This document shows, piece after piece, positions 8,557 to 16,941 of a stretch of DNA of 64,000 nt. The first letter of the stretch is position 1. Every line of letters begins with the position of its first letter. Source of the stretch: Albimonas sp963816545 (GTDB lineage Bacteria > Pseudomonadota > Alphaproteobacteria > Rhodobacterales > Rhodobacteraceae); NCBI GenBank assembly GCA_963816545.1, contig CAWFLE010000011.1:24925-88924 (forward strand). The letters are read 5' to 3'. A program made the position numbers and the translations under genes. The notes under the pieces were generated by a model, which searched no databases, had not been told where the DNA came from, and saw only the letters and a program-made list of their open reading frames with translations.

Positions 8557-9957
8557 GATCATGTCCCGGGGCGTGGTGTAGGAGCGCCGGCCCTCGGAGA
8601 GAGATCCGAGGCTGATCAGGACGCCACGGCGGGCAGCCTGACTGTGGGAGTGTCGGTGACGCGGGCGAGGCTTTCAAGCGACATGTACCGGCGCGCCAGG
8701 GCCCATTCGTCGTTGGTCTCCAGCATCAGCGCGCCAACGAGCCGGACGATGGCCTCATCGTTCGGGAAGATGCCGACGACGTCTGACCGCCGCTTGACCT
8801 CGCGGTTGACGCGCTCGAGTGGGGTCGTCGACGCGATCTGAGCCCAATGCTCGCGAGGGAAGGACATGTAGGCCAGGACCTCGTCGCGGGAGGCGTCCAT
8901 GAAGGCGCCGAGCTTCTCGTTCTTCTCGCGCAGCGCGTCGGCTACGGCGTCCCCCTGGGCTTCCGCACCTTCCTTGTTCTCCTGCGCGAAGATGGTCTTC
9001 AGCATCGCCGCGACCGCAGTGCGCTGCTTGGCCGGGGCGTGCGCCAACGCGTTCCGCATCCAGTGGATCCGGCGCCTCTGACGGGTCGCGTTGAACACTC
9101 GCCGCGCGGCCGCCCGCAGGCCCTTGTGGTCGTCGGCGATCACCAGCTTCACGCCGCGCAGTCCGCGATCGGCGAGGGAGCGCAGGAAATCGGTCCAGAA
9201 GGTCTCGGCTTCCGAGGGCCCCGTGGCGACGCCCAGCCCCTCGCGCTTGCCGTCCTCGTTCACCGCGACAGCGATTATCGCCGCGCGGCTGACGATGCGC
9301 CCGCCCTCGCGGACCTCGAGGTAGGTGGCATCCAGCCAGAGATAGGGCCACGCCCCCTCCAGGGGACGGGTGAGGAAGGCATTCACCCGCTCGTCGATCT
9401 CGACGCAGAGGCGGCTGACCTGGGACTTCGACAGGCCGCCCGCGCCCATGGCCTTCACCAGATCGTCCACGGAGCGGGTCGAAACGCCGTGGACGCAGGC
9501 CTCCTGTATCACCGCGACGAGCGCCTTCTCGGCCGTGCGGCGCGGCTCGAGGAAACTGGGGAAGTAGCTGCCCTTGCGCAGCTTCGGGATCTCCAGCGCG
9601 ATCCGTCCGGCGCGGGTGTCCCAGTCGCGATCACGGTATCCGTTCCGCTGGACCTCGCGCAGGGGCGACCGCGCGCCCTTCGATGCGCCCGTCCGCGCCT
9701 CGACTTCCAGCTCCATGATCCGCTCGGCCGCAAAGGCCAGCATCTCGCGCACGAGATCGCCATCGGCCTGCTTCTCAACCAGCTCGACCAGCGCCATTCT
9801 CTCATCGGTCATCGTCGTCTCCGTTCAGGTTCCAGGTCTTGCAACCCGAACCTTCTCCGAAGACCGGCGATGGCCGCCAGCGTCACCCCAGGCCGCGCGC
9901 TGCGCTACGCCAGGGGCTCCGCGCGCGGCCTCCTACACCACCACCTGGGACACAGCC
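8557..9957 (-). mobile_element. IS256-family element, copy 1 (1401 bp)
   Basis: The element is exactly bounded by the duplicated GGATGCGA and by imperfect inverted repeats of about 28 bp. The left end reads GATCATGTCCCGGGGCGTGG and the right end, reverse-complemented, reads GGCTGTGTCCCAGGTGGTGG; both continue TGTAGGAG. It holds one intact transposase gene. Copy 2 at 40594-41994 has the same length and differs at about five positions by eye, so transposition or duplication was recent. Confidence 0.92.
8616..9812 (-). CDS. IS256-family transposase (mutator type)
   Basis: This 398-residue protein is a complete DDE transposase of the IS256 family. The catalytic aspartates lie in LWLDATYLEVREGG and KLVIADDHKG, and the glutamate in TPLERVNREVKRR. 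The N terminus (MTDERMALVELVEKQADGDL) and the RNGYRDRDWDTRAG and IPKLRKGSYFP motifs are standard. It is intact and flanked by well-formed ends, so the copy is probably active. It differs from the copy at 40653-41849 by three residues by eye: DTRAG/DARAG, DALREK/DAPREK and HWAQ/HRAQ. It interrupts the older IS21 istA gene. Confidence 0.95.
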   Translation of the reverse strand: MTDERMALVELVEKQADGDLVREMLAFAAERIMELEVEARTGASKGARSPLREVQRNGYRDRDWDTRAGRIALEIPKLRKGSYFPSFLEPRRTAEKALVAVIQEACVHGVSTRSVDDLVKAMGAGGLSKSQVSRLCVEIDERVNAFLTRPLEGAWPYLWLDATYLEVREGGRIVSRAAIIAVAVNEDGKREGLGVATGPSEAETFWTDFLRSLADRGLRGVKLVIADDHKGLRAAARRVFNATRQRRRIHWMRNALAHAPAKQRTAVAAMLKTIFAQENKEGAEAQGDAVADALREKNEKLGAFMDASRDEVLAYMSFPREHWAQIASTTPLERVNREVKRRSDVVGIFPNDEAIVRLVGALMLETNDEWALARRYMSLESLARVTDTPTVRLPAVAS

Positions 9958-10035
9958 GGATGCGATCTTCGCGGGCCGGGAGCGGGCCTGCAACCGCCGC
10001 TTCCAGCAGATGTGCGGGCACTATCGTGTCGAGCC

Positions 10036-10074
10036 GCCGTCCATCGGGCTTGAACCGATGGCGCCTCGATGGAC
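10036..10074 (+). repeat. Type III palindromic insertion, copy a
   Basis: Extra DNA between VEP and the ACTPASGWEK-like segment of istA. It contains perfect arms CCATCGG (10041-10047) and CCGATGG (10055-10061), plus the wider arms GTCCATCG (10039-10046) and CGATGGAC (10067-10074). A related sequence lies at 12947-12978. Confidence 0.55.
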
Positions 10075-10316
10075 GGCCCTGCGCTCCGGCTTCGGGCTGG
10101 GAGAAGGGGCAGGTCGAGAACCAGGTGGGCGTGGTCCGGCAGCGCTTCTTCGCGCCGCGGCTTCGCATGAAGAGCTACGAGGAGCTCAACGCCTGGCTGG
10201 CCGACCGCTGCACGGCCTGGGCGAAGGCGCACCGTCACCCGGAGGTTCCGGAGCGAACGATCCGGGAGGTGTTCGAACCCGAGCGCCCGAGCCTCGTGCC
10301 CTGTCGCGGCCCCTTC

Positions 10317-10353
10317 GCGCCGGAGGCGCGTCCTGAACGCGCACCTTCGGTGC
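10317..10353 (+). repeat. Type I palindromic insertion, copy b (37 bp)
   Basis: The insertion lies between CCCTTC and GACGGCTTCCACGCC. Cutting it out restores GPFDGFHAVPAAVSKT, the expected IstA sequence, so the boundaries are precise. It holds two hairpins, CGCGCC-GGA-GGCGCG and CGCACC-TTC-GGTGCG. Its length of 37 bp causes the frame change here. Confidence 0.75.
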
Positions 10354-10607
10354 GACGGCTTCCACGCCGTGCCCGCAGCCGTCTCGAAGACCTGCCTCGT
10401 GCGCTTCGACAAGAACAAGTACTCGGTCTCCGCCTCGGCGGTAGGGCGCCCGGTGGAGATCCGCGCCTACGCCGAGCGCATCGAGATCCGGCAGGACGGC
10501 CGCGTGGTCGGCGAGCATCCGCGCGCCTTCGGCCGCGACAGGACGGTCTACGACCCCTGGCGCCACGTGCCCGTGCTGGCCCGCAAGCCGGGAGCGCTCA
10601 GGAGTAA

Positions 10608-11776
10608 TACCGGCGCGCCTAACCAATGACCTTCTCGATCCACGGCTGGAGGCAGAGGGAGCGGATGCGGGAGGGGTCGTTGGCGAAGGCGTTCCAGGCG
10701 CGACAGCAGGCGTCCACGATGGCGTCGAAGTCCGCGAACACGCGCAGGCTGAGGAAGCGCTCGCGCAGCCACAGCCAGACGCGCTCCATCGGATTGAGTT
10801 GGGGCGAGTAGGGCGGCAGCGGGACCAGGGTGACGTTCGGCGGGACCTGGAGCGCCTTCGCGCCGTGCCAGCCGGCGCGGTCCAGCACCATGATGGCGTG
10901 CTCGTCGTCGGGGATCGTGGCGGCGAAGGCGTCGAGGAAGATCTGCATCGCCTGGCCGCCGACCTCGGGCATGACGAGGCCGAAGGCGGCCTCCCCGTCG
11001 GGGCGGGCGGCGCCGAAGACGTAGGTCCATTCGAAGCGCTGGTCCTGGCGGCCAGGCGGGCGGCGGCCGCGGCTCCACCAGCGATGGCAGAGCCGGCCCT
11101 TCTGGCCGACCCGCATCTCGTCCTGGAACCACAGCGCGATCCGCTTGCCTGGATGCGCCTCGGCCGCAATCTTCAGCGCCGCCCGCAGCCCCCTTTTTCG
11201 AAGCGACGCTGCGCCGCCTCGTCCGTCCTCGGGTGCGTGGGGCGGACCTTCTGCCGTGAGACCCCCTCGCGCCGCAGGATCCGCGACAGGCTCTGCGGGG
11301 CCAGGCGCTTGTCGAAGCGAGCCTCGATCCAGCGGCAGAGGTCCGACAGGGTCCAGCTGCTCACCCCGTCCATCTCAGGGTCGGGCCCGCGGAAGATGCG
11401 GTCGAAGAGCAGCGCCAGCTCCGCTTCGCTCAGCGCCGGCGGCCGGCCTGGCAGCGGCCGGTCCCGCACGCCCTCCGGTCCTTCGGCGTTGCAGCGCAGC
11501 ACCGCGTCGCGCAGCGCCTGCCGCTCCATCCCCGCAGCTTTCGCCGCCTCCGCCCGGCTCATGCCGTCGAGCGCGTTGGCGATCGCCAGCAGCCGTCGTG
11601 CGGCCCGGTTGCTCGTCTCCCGCGCCGCCCGTGCGCGAAGCTCCTTCGACGTCAGGTCGTCCCGGATCTCCAACGCTCCACCCATGTCTGCTCCACCTCC
11701 CTGCTTTCGGGGACGGAATCACAGATCAAGCCGGACGGGAATCCTTCGGCAGAGTCAGAGCTTTCGGTCGCCGGTA
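10608..11776 (-). mobile_element. IS630-family element A inside istA
   Basis: The element splits istA after RKPGALR. Its ends are near-identical inverted repeats, TACCGGCG at 10608-10615 and CGCCGGTA at 11769-11776, with TA-rich flanks as expected for IS630, which targets TA. The exact flanking dinucleotide is ambiguous. The contents are a two-frame transposase on the minus strand. Confidence 0.7.
10619..11685 (-). pseudogene. IS630-family transposase A, two frames
   Basis: The first frame (11173-11685) starts MGGALEIRDDLTSKELRARA and holds the helix-turn-helix and linker region ending TDEAAQRRFEKGG. The second frame carries ALKIAAEAHPGKRIALWFQD, then GWHGAKALQVPPNVTL and the terminal LPPYSPQLNPMERVW motif with the catalytic glutamate. 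The change of frame falls on an A5G5 run (minus strand, 11189-11198). IS630 members often join two frames by slippage on such runs, so this could be programmed rather than broken. I mark it as a pseudogene because a single product would need frameshifting. Confidence 0.8.
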
Positions 11777-12946
11777 TAATACCAGCGCTTGCTGAGCCTG
11801 ACTCGCGAAGGGGATTCACAGGGGGGGCGCGGGATGATTCATCATGGAGAGCCGAGGGAGGATCTCCATGGGAGCAGCGATCGCACTGCGGGCGGACTAC
11901 GGGGCGGACGATCTGAGGGCGCCATCAACACGAGCCGGGACGCGCGGCAGACGCAGCGGTTGCTGGCGCTGGCCTCGATCCACGACGGCGCCGCCCGGAG
12001 CGATGCGGCGAGGATCGGGGGCGTCGGGCTCCAGATCGTCCGGGACTGGGTGGTGCGCTTCAACGCCGGGGGCCCGGACGGGCTGATCGACCGCAAGGCC
12101 CCGGGCAAGACGCCGTTGCTGACGGCGGCGCAGCGCGCGGCGCTGGCAAGGGCGGTGGAGGACGGACCCGGGCCGTATCTGGACGGCGTGGTGCCCTGGC
12201 GGCTCGTCGACCTGGTGCAGTGGGTCTGGGAGGAGTTCGGCGTCTCGGTCAGCCGCCAGACGCTGGGCCGGGATCTGCGCGCCATGGGCTTCCGCAAGCT
12301 GTCGGCCCGCCCGCGCCACCACGGCCAGGACCCCGAGGCGATGGAGGCGTTCAAAAAACCTCCCCGACCGGCTGGCGGAGATCCGGGACAGGCTCCCGGC
12401 GGGGACCGACCTCGAGCTGTGGTGGCAGGACGAGGCGCGCGCAGGGCAGAAGAACCCGATCACCCGACGCTGGGCGCGGCGCGGGACCCGGCCGCGAGCG
12501 GCGAAGGATCAGCGCACGAAGCGGGCCTATATCTTCGGAGCCATCTGCCCGGCCAGGGGCAAGGCCGCGGGGCTCGTCATGCCCTTCGCCGACACGGAGG
12601 CGATGCAAGCGCATCTCGCCGAGATCAGCCTCACGGTCGATCCCGGCGCCCATGCCGCGCTGATGCTCGACCAGGCGGGCTGGGACATGTCCGGCCGGCT
12701 CGTCGTGCCCGACAACATCACCGTCGTCCCGCTGCCGCCACGCTCCCCGGAGCTGAACCCGGTCGAGAACGTCTGGCAGTTCATGCGCGACAACTGGCTG
12801 TCGAACCGCGTCTTCAGCTCCTACGACGACATCGTCGGCCACTGTTGCGAGGCATGGAACAAGCTCGCCGACCAGCCTTGGCGCATCATGACCACCGGGC
12901 GACGAGCGTGGGCCCATGGGTCCTGATCAATGGGCTTTGGTATGAG
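11777..12946 (+). mobile_element. IS630-family element B
   Basis: A second, unrelated IS630 element lies immediately after element A and before the last part of istA. Its transposase runs on the plus strand at 11868-12926. I could not place the terminal repeats, so both boundaries are approximate. Confidence 0.55.
11868..12926 (+). pseudogene. IS630-family transposase B, frameshifted
   Basis: The start MGAAIALRADYGADDLRA is typical. A frame change near 11925 leads to SRDARQTQRLLALASIHDGA and the helix-turn-helix region up to EAMEAFKK. A second change falls on an A6 run at 12353-12358, after which AEIRDRLPAGTDLELWWQDE, AALMLDQAGWDMSG, LPPRSPELNPVENVWQFM and the end WRIMTTGRRAWAHGS follow. The A6 site is where IS630 members usually join their two frames, so that change may be natural. 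The first change is an inactivating indel. Confidence 0.85.
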
Positions 12947-12978
12947 CCATCGTGTCGCCATGCGTTCGAGACCGATGG
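12947..12978 (+). repeat. Type III palindromic insertion, copy b
   Basis: CCATCG at 12947-12952 and CGATGG at 12973-12978 form the arms. The inner part GTTCGAGACCGATGGTGACGC resembles the 10050-10064 region of copy a. It lies just before the istA segment GDAPFKEW. Confidence 0.4.
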
Positions 12979-13330
12979 TGACGCGCCCTTCAAGGAATGG
13001 GCGCTGCCGCCCGCCCTCGAGCGCATCCGCCGCAAGCTTCGCAGCGTGCCGGACGGAGACCGGCAGATGGTCGAGATCCCTGGCGCCGTGCTCGGCGACG
13101 GCCTGGAGGCGGCCTGCGCGGAGGCGCTGGCCGAGGGCGTCCACTCGGCGGACGTGATCTTCAACATCCTCGCCCGGCGGCGCGAGCCGGAGCCTCCAGC
13201 TCCGATCATGACCCCGGAGGGTCACGCCGCAGGCGTGCCTCCGGCACGACGCCTCGCCCAGGAGCCGGTCGCCGACTGCGCCCGGCTCACGACAGCCTCA
13301 GGAGGGCCGCCCGATGATGGAGCGCACCGC
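12950..13330 (+). pseudogene. istA: IS21 istA, 3' segment
   Basis: The segment DAPFKEWALPPALERIRRKL, DGDRQMVEIPGAVLGDGLEA, ALAEGVHSADVIFNILARRR and EPVADCAR is the C-terminal tail of IstA. It follows on from GALR at about 10600 once the two IS630 elements are removed. A 30-bp palindromic insertion (13221-13250) replaces a few residues in frame. With the segments at 7879 and 9958 it shows one ancestral istA gene broken into three pieces. Confidence 0.85.
13221..13250 (-). repeat. Type I palindromic insertion, copy c (30 bp)
   Basis: On the minus strand it reads GTCGTGCCGGAGGCACGC followed by CTGCGGCGTGAC. It differs from copy e at two positions. It is inserted in frame between TPE and RLAQEPVADCA of istA. 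Confidence 0.8.
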
Positions 13331-13333
13331 TCG

Positions 13334-13359
13334 CCATTGTCCTCGGACCAATGGCGGAC
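13334..13359 (+). repeat. Type II palindromic insertion, copy b
   Basis: CCATTGTCCTCGGACC followed by AATGGCGGAC lies at the start of istB. It is the reverse-oriented partner of the 26-base stretch at 8507-8532, with one mismatch. The hairpin arms are CCATTG and CAATGG. Confidence 0.7.
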
Positions 13360-13398
13360 AAATGGCTTGCCCTCACCATCATGGGAGCCTTGAAGCTC

Positions 13399-13428
13399 GT
13401 CGCGCCGGAGGCGCGCGTTCCGCGCGAT
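13399..13428 (+). repeat. Type I palindromic insertion, copy d (30 bp)
   Basis: GTCGCGCCGGAGGCGCGC followed by GTTCCGCGCGAT adds ten residues (VAPEARVPRD) in frame between LKL and GMKASYDE of istB. Its hairpins are CGCGCC-GGA-GGCGCG and CGCG-TTC-CGCG. Confidence 0.85.
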
Positions 13429-13461
13429 GGCATGAAGGCGAGCTACGATGAGATCGTCACC

Positions 13462-13491
13462 GTCGTGCCGGAGGCACGCTTGCAGCGTGAC
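13462..13491 (+). repeat. Type I palindromic insertion, copy e (30 bp)
   Basis: GTCGTGCCGGAGGCACGC followed by TTGCAGCGTGAC adds VVPEARLQRD in frame after SYDEIVT of istB. It lies only 33 bases after copy d. Its hairpins are CGTGCC-GGA-GGCACG and CACGCT-TGC-AGCGTG. Confidence 0.85.
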
Positions 13492-14512
13492 GGTCAAGCG
13501 TCGGCATCGCCCGCGCCTGCATCCGTCGCGGGGCCCGCGGGCGGTTCTTCAACGTGGTCGACCTGGTCGACAATCTCGACGCCGAAGCCCGCGGCGGCCG
13601 CCAGGGGCGCACCGCCGCCCTGCTGTGCCGCCTCGACTTCGTGGCGCTCGACGACCTGGGCTATCTGCCCTTCGCCCAGACCGGCGGGCAGCTGCTGTTC
13701 CACCTCGTCAGCCGCCTCTACGAGCAGACCTCGGTCATCGTCACCACGAACCTCGCCTTCGGCGAATGGCCCACCGTCTTCGGCGACGCCAAGATGACCA
13801 CGGCTCTCCTCGATCGGCTCACTCACCACTGCGAGATCGTCGAGACCGGGAACGACAGCTGGCGCTTCAAGAACCGCGCCTGATCTCCCCTCCGCCAAGG
13901 TCCCCGACGCAAGCAGTCTCAGCGTGAAGCGCGCCGGGAGGCCTGGGACCGTCAGCAATTTCGTGTGCGGGCGGGCATGATGGGAAAGCAGGAGATCTCC
14001 CTTGGCCCGGCGGAAAGCCCCGCACATCCCTGACGCGCTGCTGGACCAGCTTCCGGCCGGCGCGGACGCCAGGACCGCCTTCGAGGCCGACGGCCTGCTC
14101 GACCGCCTGAAGAAGGCGCTGGCCGAGCGGGCGCTGAACGCGGAGATGGACCTCCACCTGGCCGGAGCCGAGGACGGCAACAGCCGCAACGGCTACGGCC
14201 GGAAGACGGTGACGACCGACGGCGGCAAGATGGAGCTGGCGATCCCCCGCGACCGGCAGGCCCGCTTCGACCCGCAGCTGATCGCGCCGTCACCAATGCC
14301 GTGCTGGAGGAGGTCGCGGCTTGGCAGGCCCGGCGGCTCGAGGCGGTGCATCCGCCGGTGTTCTTCGATGCTTTGTGGGTCAAGCGAGAGCTGGTTGCGA
14401 ACAAGGCCGTGCACATCGCGCTCGGCGTCCGCGCCGACGGGACCAGGGAGGTGCTCGGTCTCTGGCTTGAGCAGAACGAGGGCGCCAGATCCTGGCTCAA
14501 GGTCATGAACGA

Positions 14513-15501
14513 GGTCACGTCCGTCAATGAGGTGGAAATTCGTGGTGTAGCCGAGGGCGCCATCATGATCATGCGGCCGCTGAGTTGGAGCTGCATGTCG
14601 AGCGGGTCGGGCGCGGGCGCATCGAGCTCCGCCATGGCCTCGACCTGCATGTAGCGGTGCTGGAGCTGCCACTCGTCGTTCGCCTCGAGCAGGACGGCGC
14701 CGATGAGGCGGATGATGCTTTCTTCGTTGGGGAAGATGCCCACGACGTCGGCGCGGCGCTTCTTGAGGAAGCCCGCCCAGAAGGTCTCCGCTTCCGAGGA
14801 GCCGATGTGCAGGCCGATGATCTCTCGCCGTCCATCGGTGTTGGCGGCCACGGCGATCATGGCCGCGACCGAGACGATGCGCCCGCCCTCGCGCACCTTC
14901 AGGTAGGTCGCGTCCAGCCGGACATAGGGCCAGTCCCCCTCCAGCGGGCGCTTCAGAAAGGCTCCGACGCGCTCGTCGATCTCCTTGCAGAGCTTGGACA
15001 CCTGGCTCTTCGAGATGCCCGACAGCCCCATCGCCTGGACGAGGTCGTCGACCTTGCGCGTGGAGACCCCTGCGATCCACGCTTCCTGGATCACCGAGAT
15101 CAGCGCCTTCTCCGTCGTCTTCCGGGCCTCGAGGAAGGGCGGAAAGCAGCTCCCGGTCCGCAGCTTCGGGATGCGCAGGTTCAACTGCCCCAGCCGGGTG
15201 TCGAGCGTCCGGTCCCGGTAGCCGTTGCGCCAGGTCGATCGTTCGCCGCTGCGCTCATAGCGCCCGGCCCCGATCGGCCCCTCCACGTCGGCCTCCATGA
15301 GGATCTGGAGCACCGTCTCCGCGAGCCTGCGAAGGAAATTGCCGTCATCGGCCTTCTGCAGCGCCTCCATCAGCGCCATCCTGTCGTCGGTCATCGGGTC
15401 CTCGTGGCCAAGGGGGAAGTCGGACAACTCCACCGTGGCCGCATCTCCCGATGGCCACCTCCGGCTACACTGGAATCTCCACCACCTCCGTGGACGCTAC
15501 C
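14513..15501 (-). mobile_element. IS256-family element with internal deletion (989 bp)
   Basis: The element is flanked by the 9-bp duplication CATGAACGA (14504-14512 and 15502-15510). Its ends are imperfect inverted repeats: the left begins GGTCACGTCC and the right, reverse-complemented, begins GGTAGCGTCC; GAGGTGG and GTGTAGCCG recur inside both. Joining the flanks restores KVMNE and NRGVEDI of the host transposase. At 989 bp it is about 400 bp shorter than a normal IS256. Confidence 0.85.
14601..15394 (-). pseudogene. IS256 transposase lacking its central region
   Basis: The start MTDDRMALMEALQKADDGNF leads through RNGYRDRTLDTRLGQLNLRI and VRLDATYLKVREGGRIVSVA, which has the first catalytic Asp, to AETFWAGFLKK. 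There it jumps to RRADVVGIFPNEESIIRLIG and EANDEWQLQHRYMQ. Compared with the intact 398-residue copies, about 120 residues are missing in frame, including the second Asp and the Glu. The frame stays open past the normal end near 14601 and runs into antisense of the host relic, so the 3' limit is by homology. The element may be mobile only in trans. Confidence 0.8.
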
Positions 15502-15939
15502 CATGAACGAGCATCGAAATCGCGGGGTAGAGGACATCCTGCTCGCCGTCGTCGGCGGCCTGAAGGGGTTCTCCGAGGCCATCGCCGCGATCTTTCCCGA
15601 CGCCCTCGTGCAGACCTGCATCGTGCATCCGATGCGCCACAGCCTGGATTTCGTGTCCTGCAAGGACCGGAGGCTCGTGACCACCACGAACACGTCGCGC
15701 AGCGGCGCCGAGGTCCGCCACGCGCCGCCAAGCCCGCGCGTGACGACGGCTGCGAGCGCGGCGCTGCCGAAGGCCCCCCCCGAGCAGCCAAGGCAAGGGC
15801 GCGCCGGCGGCCTAGGCCGCGGCGCCCGCGCACGCGCCGGCCAGATGCGCGGCCAAAGAGCGACGTCGCCGCGCCTGGCGCGCCGAGACGTCGCCGCGCC
15901 TAGGCGGCGCGGGCGCCGAAGGACGGTCCCGGCCAGGTC

Positions 15940-16940
15940 TCAGCCGTCGGGCAGCAGGACCAGCGCGCCGGTCGTGCGCCTTGCCTCGAGATCGGCATGC
16001 GCCGTGCGCACGTCCGAGAGCGCATAGCTCGCGCCGATCTCCAGCGGCACGTCGCCCCGGCGCGCGGCGGCGAAGAGACGTTCGGCGGCGGCATCCAGAT
16101 CCGCCCGCGCCGCAATCCAGGTCTTCAGCGTCGGCCGCGTCACGATCAGGGACCTGGAGTGCAGCCGCTGAAGCGGGAACGGCGGCACCTGGCCCGAGGC
16201 GGTGCCGTAGTTGATCGCCATGCCCATGGGACGGAGACAGTCGAGCGAGCCCATGAAGGTGTCCTTGCCGACGGATTCGTAGACGACGTGGACTCCCTCG
16301 CCCCCGGTGATCTCCTGCACCGCCGCCACGAAATCGTCCTTGCGGTAGTCGATGACGTGGTGAGCTCCGGCCTTGCGCGCGATCTCGCATTTCTCCGGCC
16401 CGCCGGCTGTGGCGATGATCTCGGCGCCCAGCGCGCGCGCCCAAGGGACGAGGATCGCGCCCATCCCGCCAGCCGCGGCGTGGATCAGGACGCGCACGCC
16501 GGGCTTCACCTGGTAGAGGCGGTTCAGCAGGTACTCCGCCGTCAGCCCGCGCAGCAGCGTGGCGCCGGCCACCTGTTCGGACACATCCTCGGGCAGCTTC
16601 ACCAGCCGGTCGGCGGGCACGAGCCGGACGCCGGCATAGGCGCCGGGATGGATCAGCGCGACCCGGTCGCCCTCGCGGACGAAGGTGACGCCCTCGCCGA
16701 CCGATTCCACCACGCCGGCGCCCTGCGCGCCGGGGACGTAGGGGAATTTCGTCTCCATGTGGGGGCCTTCCTCGCCCCGCCGCTGGTAGATGTCGGCGAA
16801 GTTGAGGCCCACGGCGGACTGGACGATGCGCGCCTCGCCGGGGCCGGGGGCGGCACGGTTGTCCGCTCAACTTCCAGAACCTCGGGGCCGCCGTGGGCAT
16901 GGGCGCGGACGATCTGCGTCTCGATGCCTGAATTCGCCAT
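15940..16940 (-). pseudogene. Quinone oxidoreductase (zinc-independent MDR), frameshifted
   Basis: The N terminus MANSGIETQIVRAHAHGGPE starts at 16940. After TTVPPPAP the frame changes near 16850, and GEARIVQSAVGLNFADIYQR starts the rest. The remainder reads FPYVPGAQGAGVVESVGEGV, LLRGLTAEYLL, the nucleotide-binding loop HAAAGGMGAILVPWARALGA and YESVGKDTFMGSLDCLRPMG. These are hallmarks of NADPH:quinone reductases, medium-chain family without structural zinc. The interval is one base short of a multiple of three, so one deleted base in a C-rich run would explain it. It is the last gene of a minus-strand operon, two bases after the hydratase stop. It could reduce an enoyl or quinone intermediate of the pathway. 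Confidence 0.8.
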
Positions 16941-16941
16941 C

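Larger units (their letters stand above)
9958..10607 (+). pseudogene. istA: IS21 istA, middle segment
   Basis: Coding resumes directly after the IS256 target duplication with DAIFAGRERACNRRFQQMCG. It passes a palindromic insertion (10036-10074), then continues ASGWEKGQVENQVGVVRQRF and KSYEELNAWLADRC in a second frame. A second insertion (10317-10353) shifts it again before AVSKTCLVRFDKNKYSVSAS and RKPGALR. Removing the two insertions restores the order expected for IstA. The gene is then cut by an IS630 element near 10608 and its last part lies at about 12950-13330. Confidence 0.85.
13351..13883 (+). pseudogene. istB: IS21 istB helper ATPase, internally deleted
   Basis: The N terminus reads LALTIMGALKL, then GMKASYDEIVT. 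It contains two in-frame 30-bp palindromic insertions (13399-13428 and 13462-13491). A large deletion removes the Walker A region, and coding resumes as GIARACIRRGARGRFFNVVD. The conserved C-terminal half continues with DFVALDDLGYLPFAQTGGQL, TSVIVTTNLAFGEWP and the end ETGNDSWRFKNRA. Without the P-loop the product cannot act as the transposition helper. Confidence 0.88.
14002..15701 (+). pseudogene. IS256-family transposase relic hosting another IS256
   Basis: The N-terminal part (TTG at 14002) reads RRKAPHIPDALLDQLPAGAD, KALAERALNAEMDLHLAGAE and GYGRKTVTTDGGKMELAIPR, a standard IS256-group start. After a deletion near 14290 it continues in another frame as EEVAAWQARRLEAVHPPVFF and ALGVRADGTREVLGLWLEQN. 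It is interrupted at 14513 by a 989-bp element, then resumes at 15502 as NRGVEDILLAVVGGLKGFSE and VQTCIVHPMRHSLDFVSCKD before decaying. The C-terminal catalytic part is missing. This is an old, multiply damaged element of a subgroup different from the two intact copies. Confidence 0.8.

Noticed and set aside
8847..10607. A 586-codon plus-strand frame across IS256 copy 1 and its right flank
   Set aside because: Its first 380 codons are antisense to the intact IS256 transposase; only the last part is real istA.
13221..13491. CRISPR array formed by the 30-bp repeats
   Set aside because: Copies are irregularly spaced, lie in both orientations, keep the reading frame of istA/istB, and no cas genes are present.
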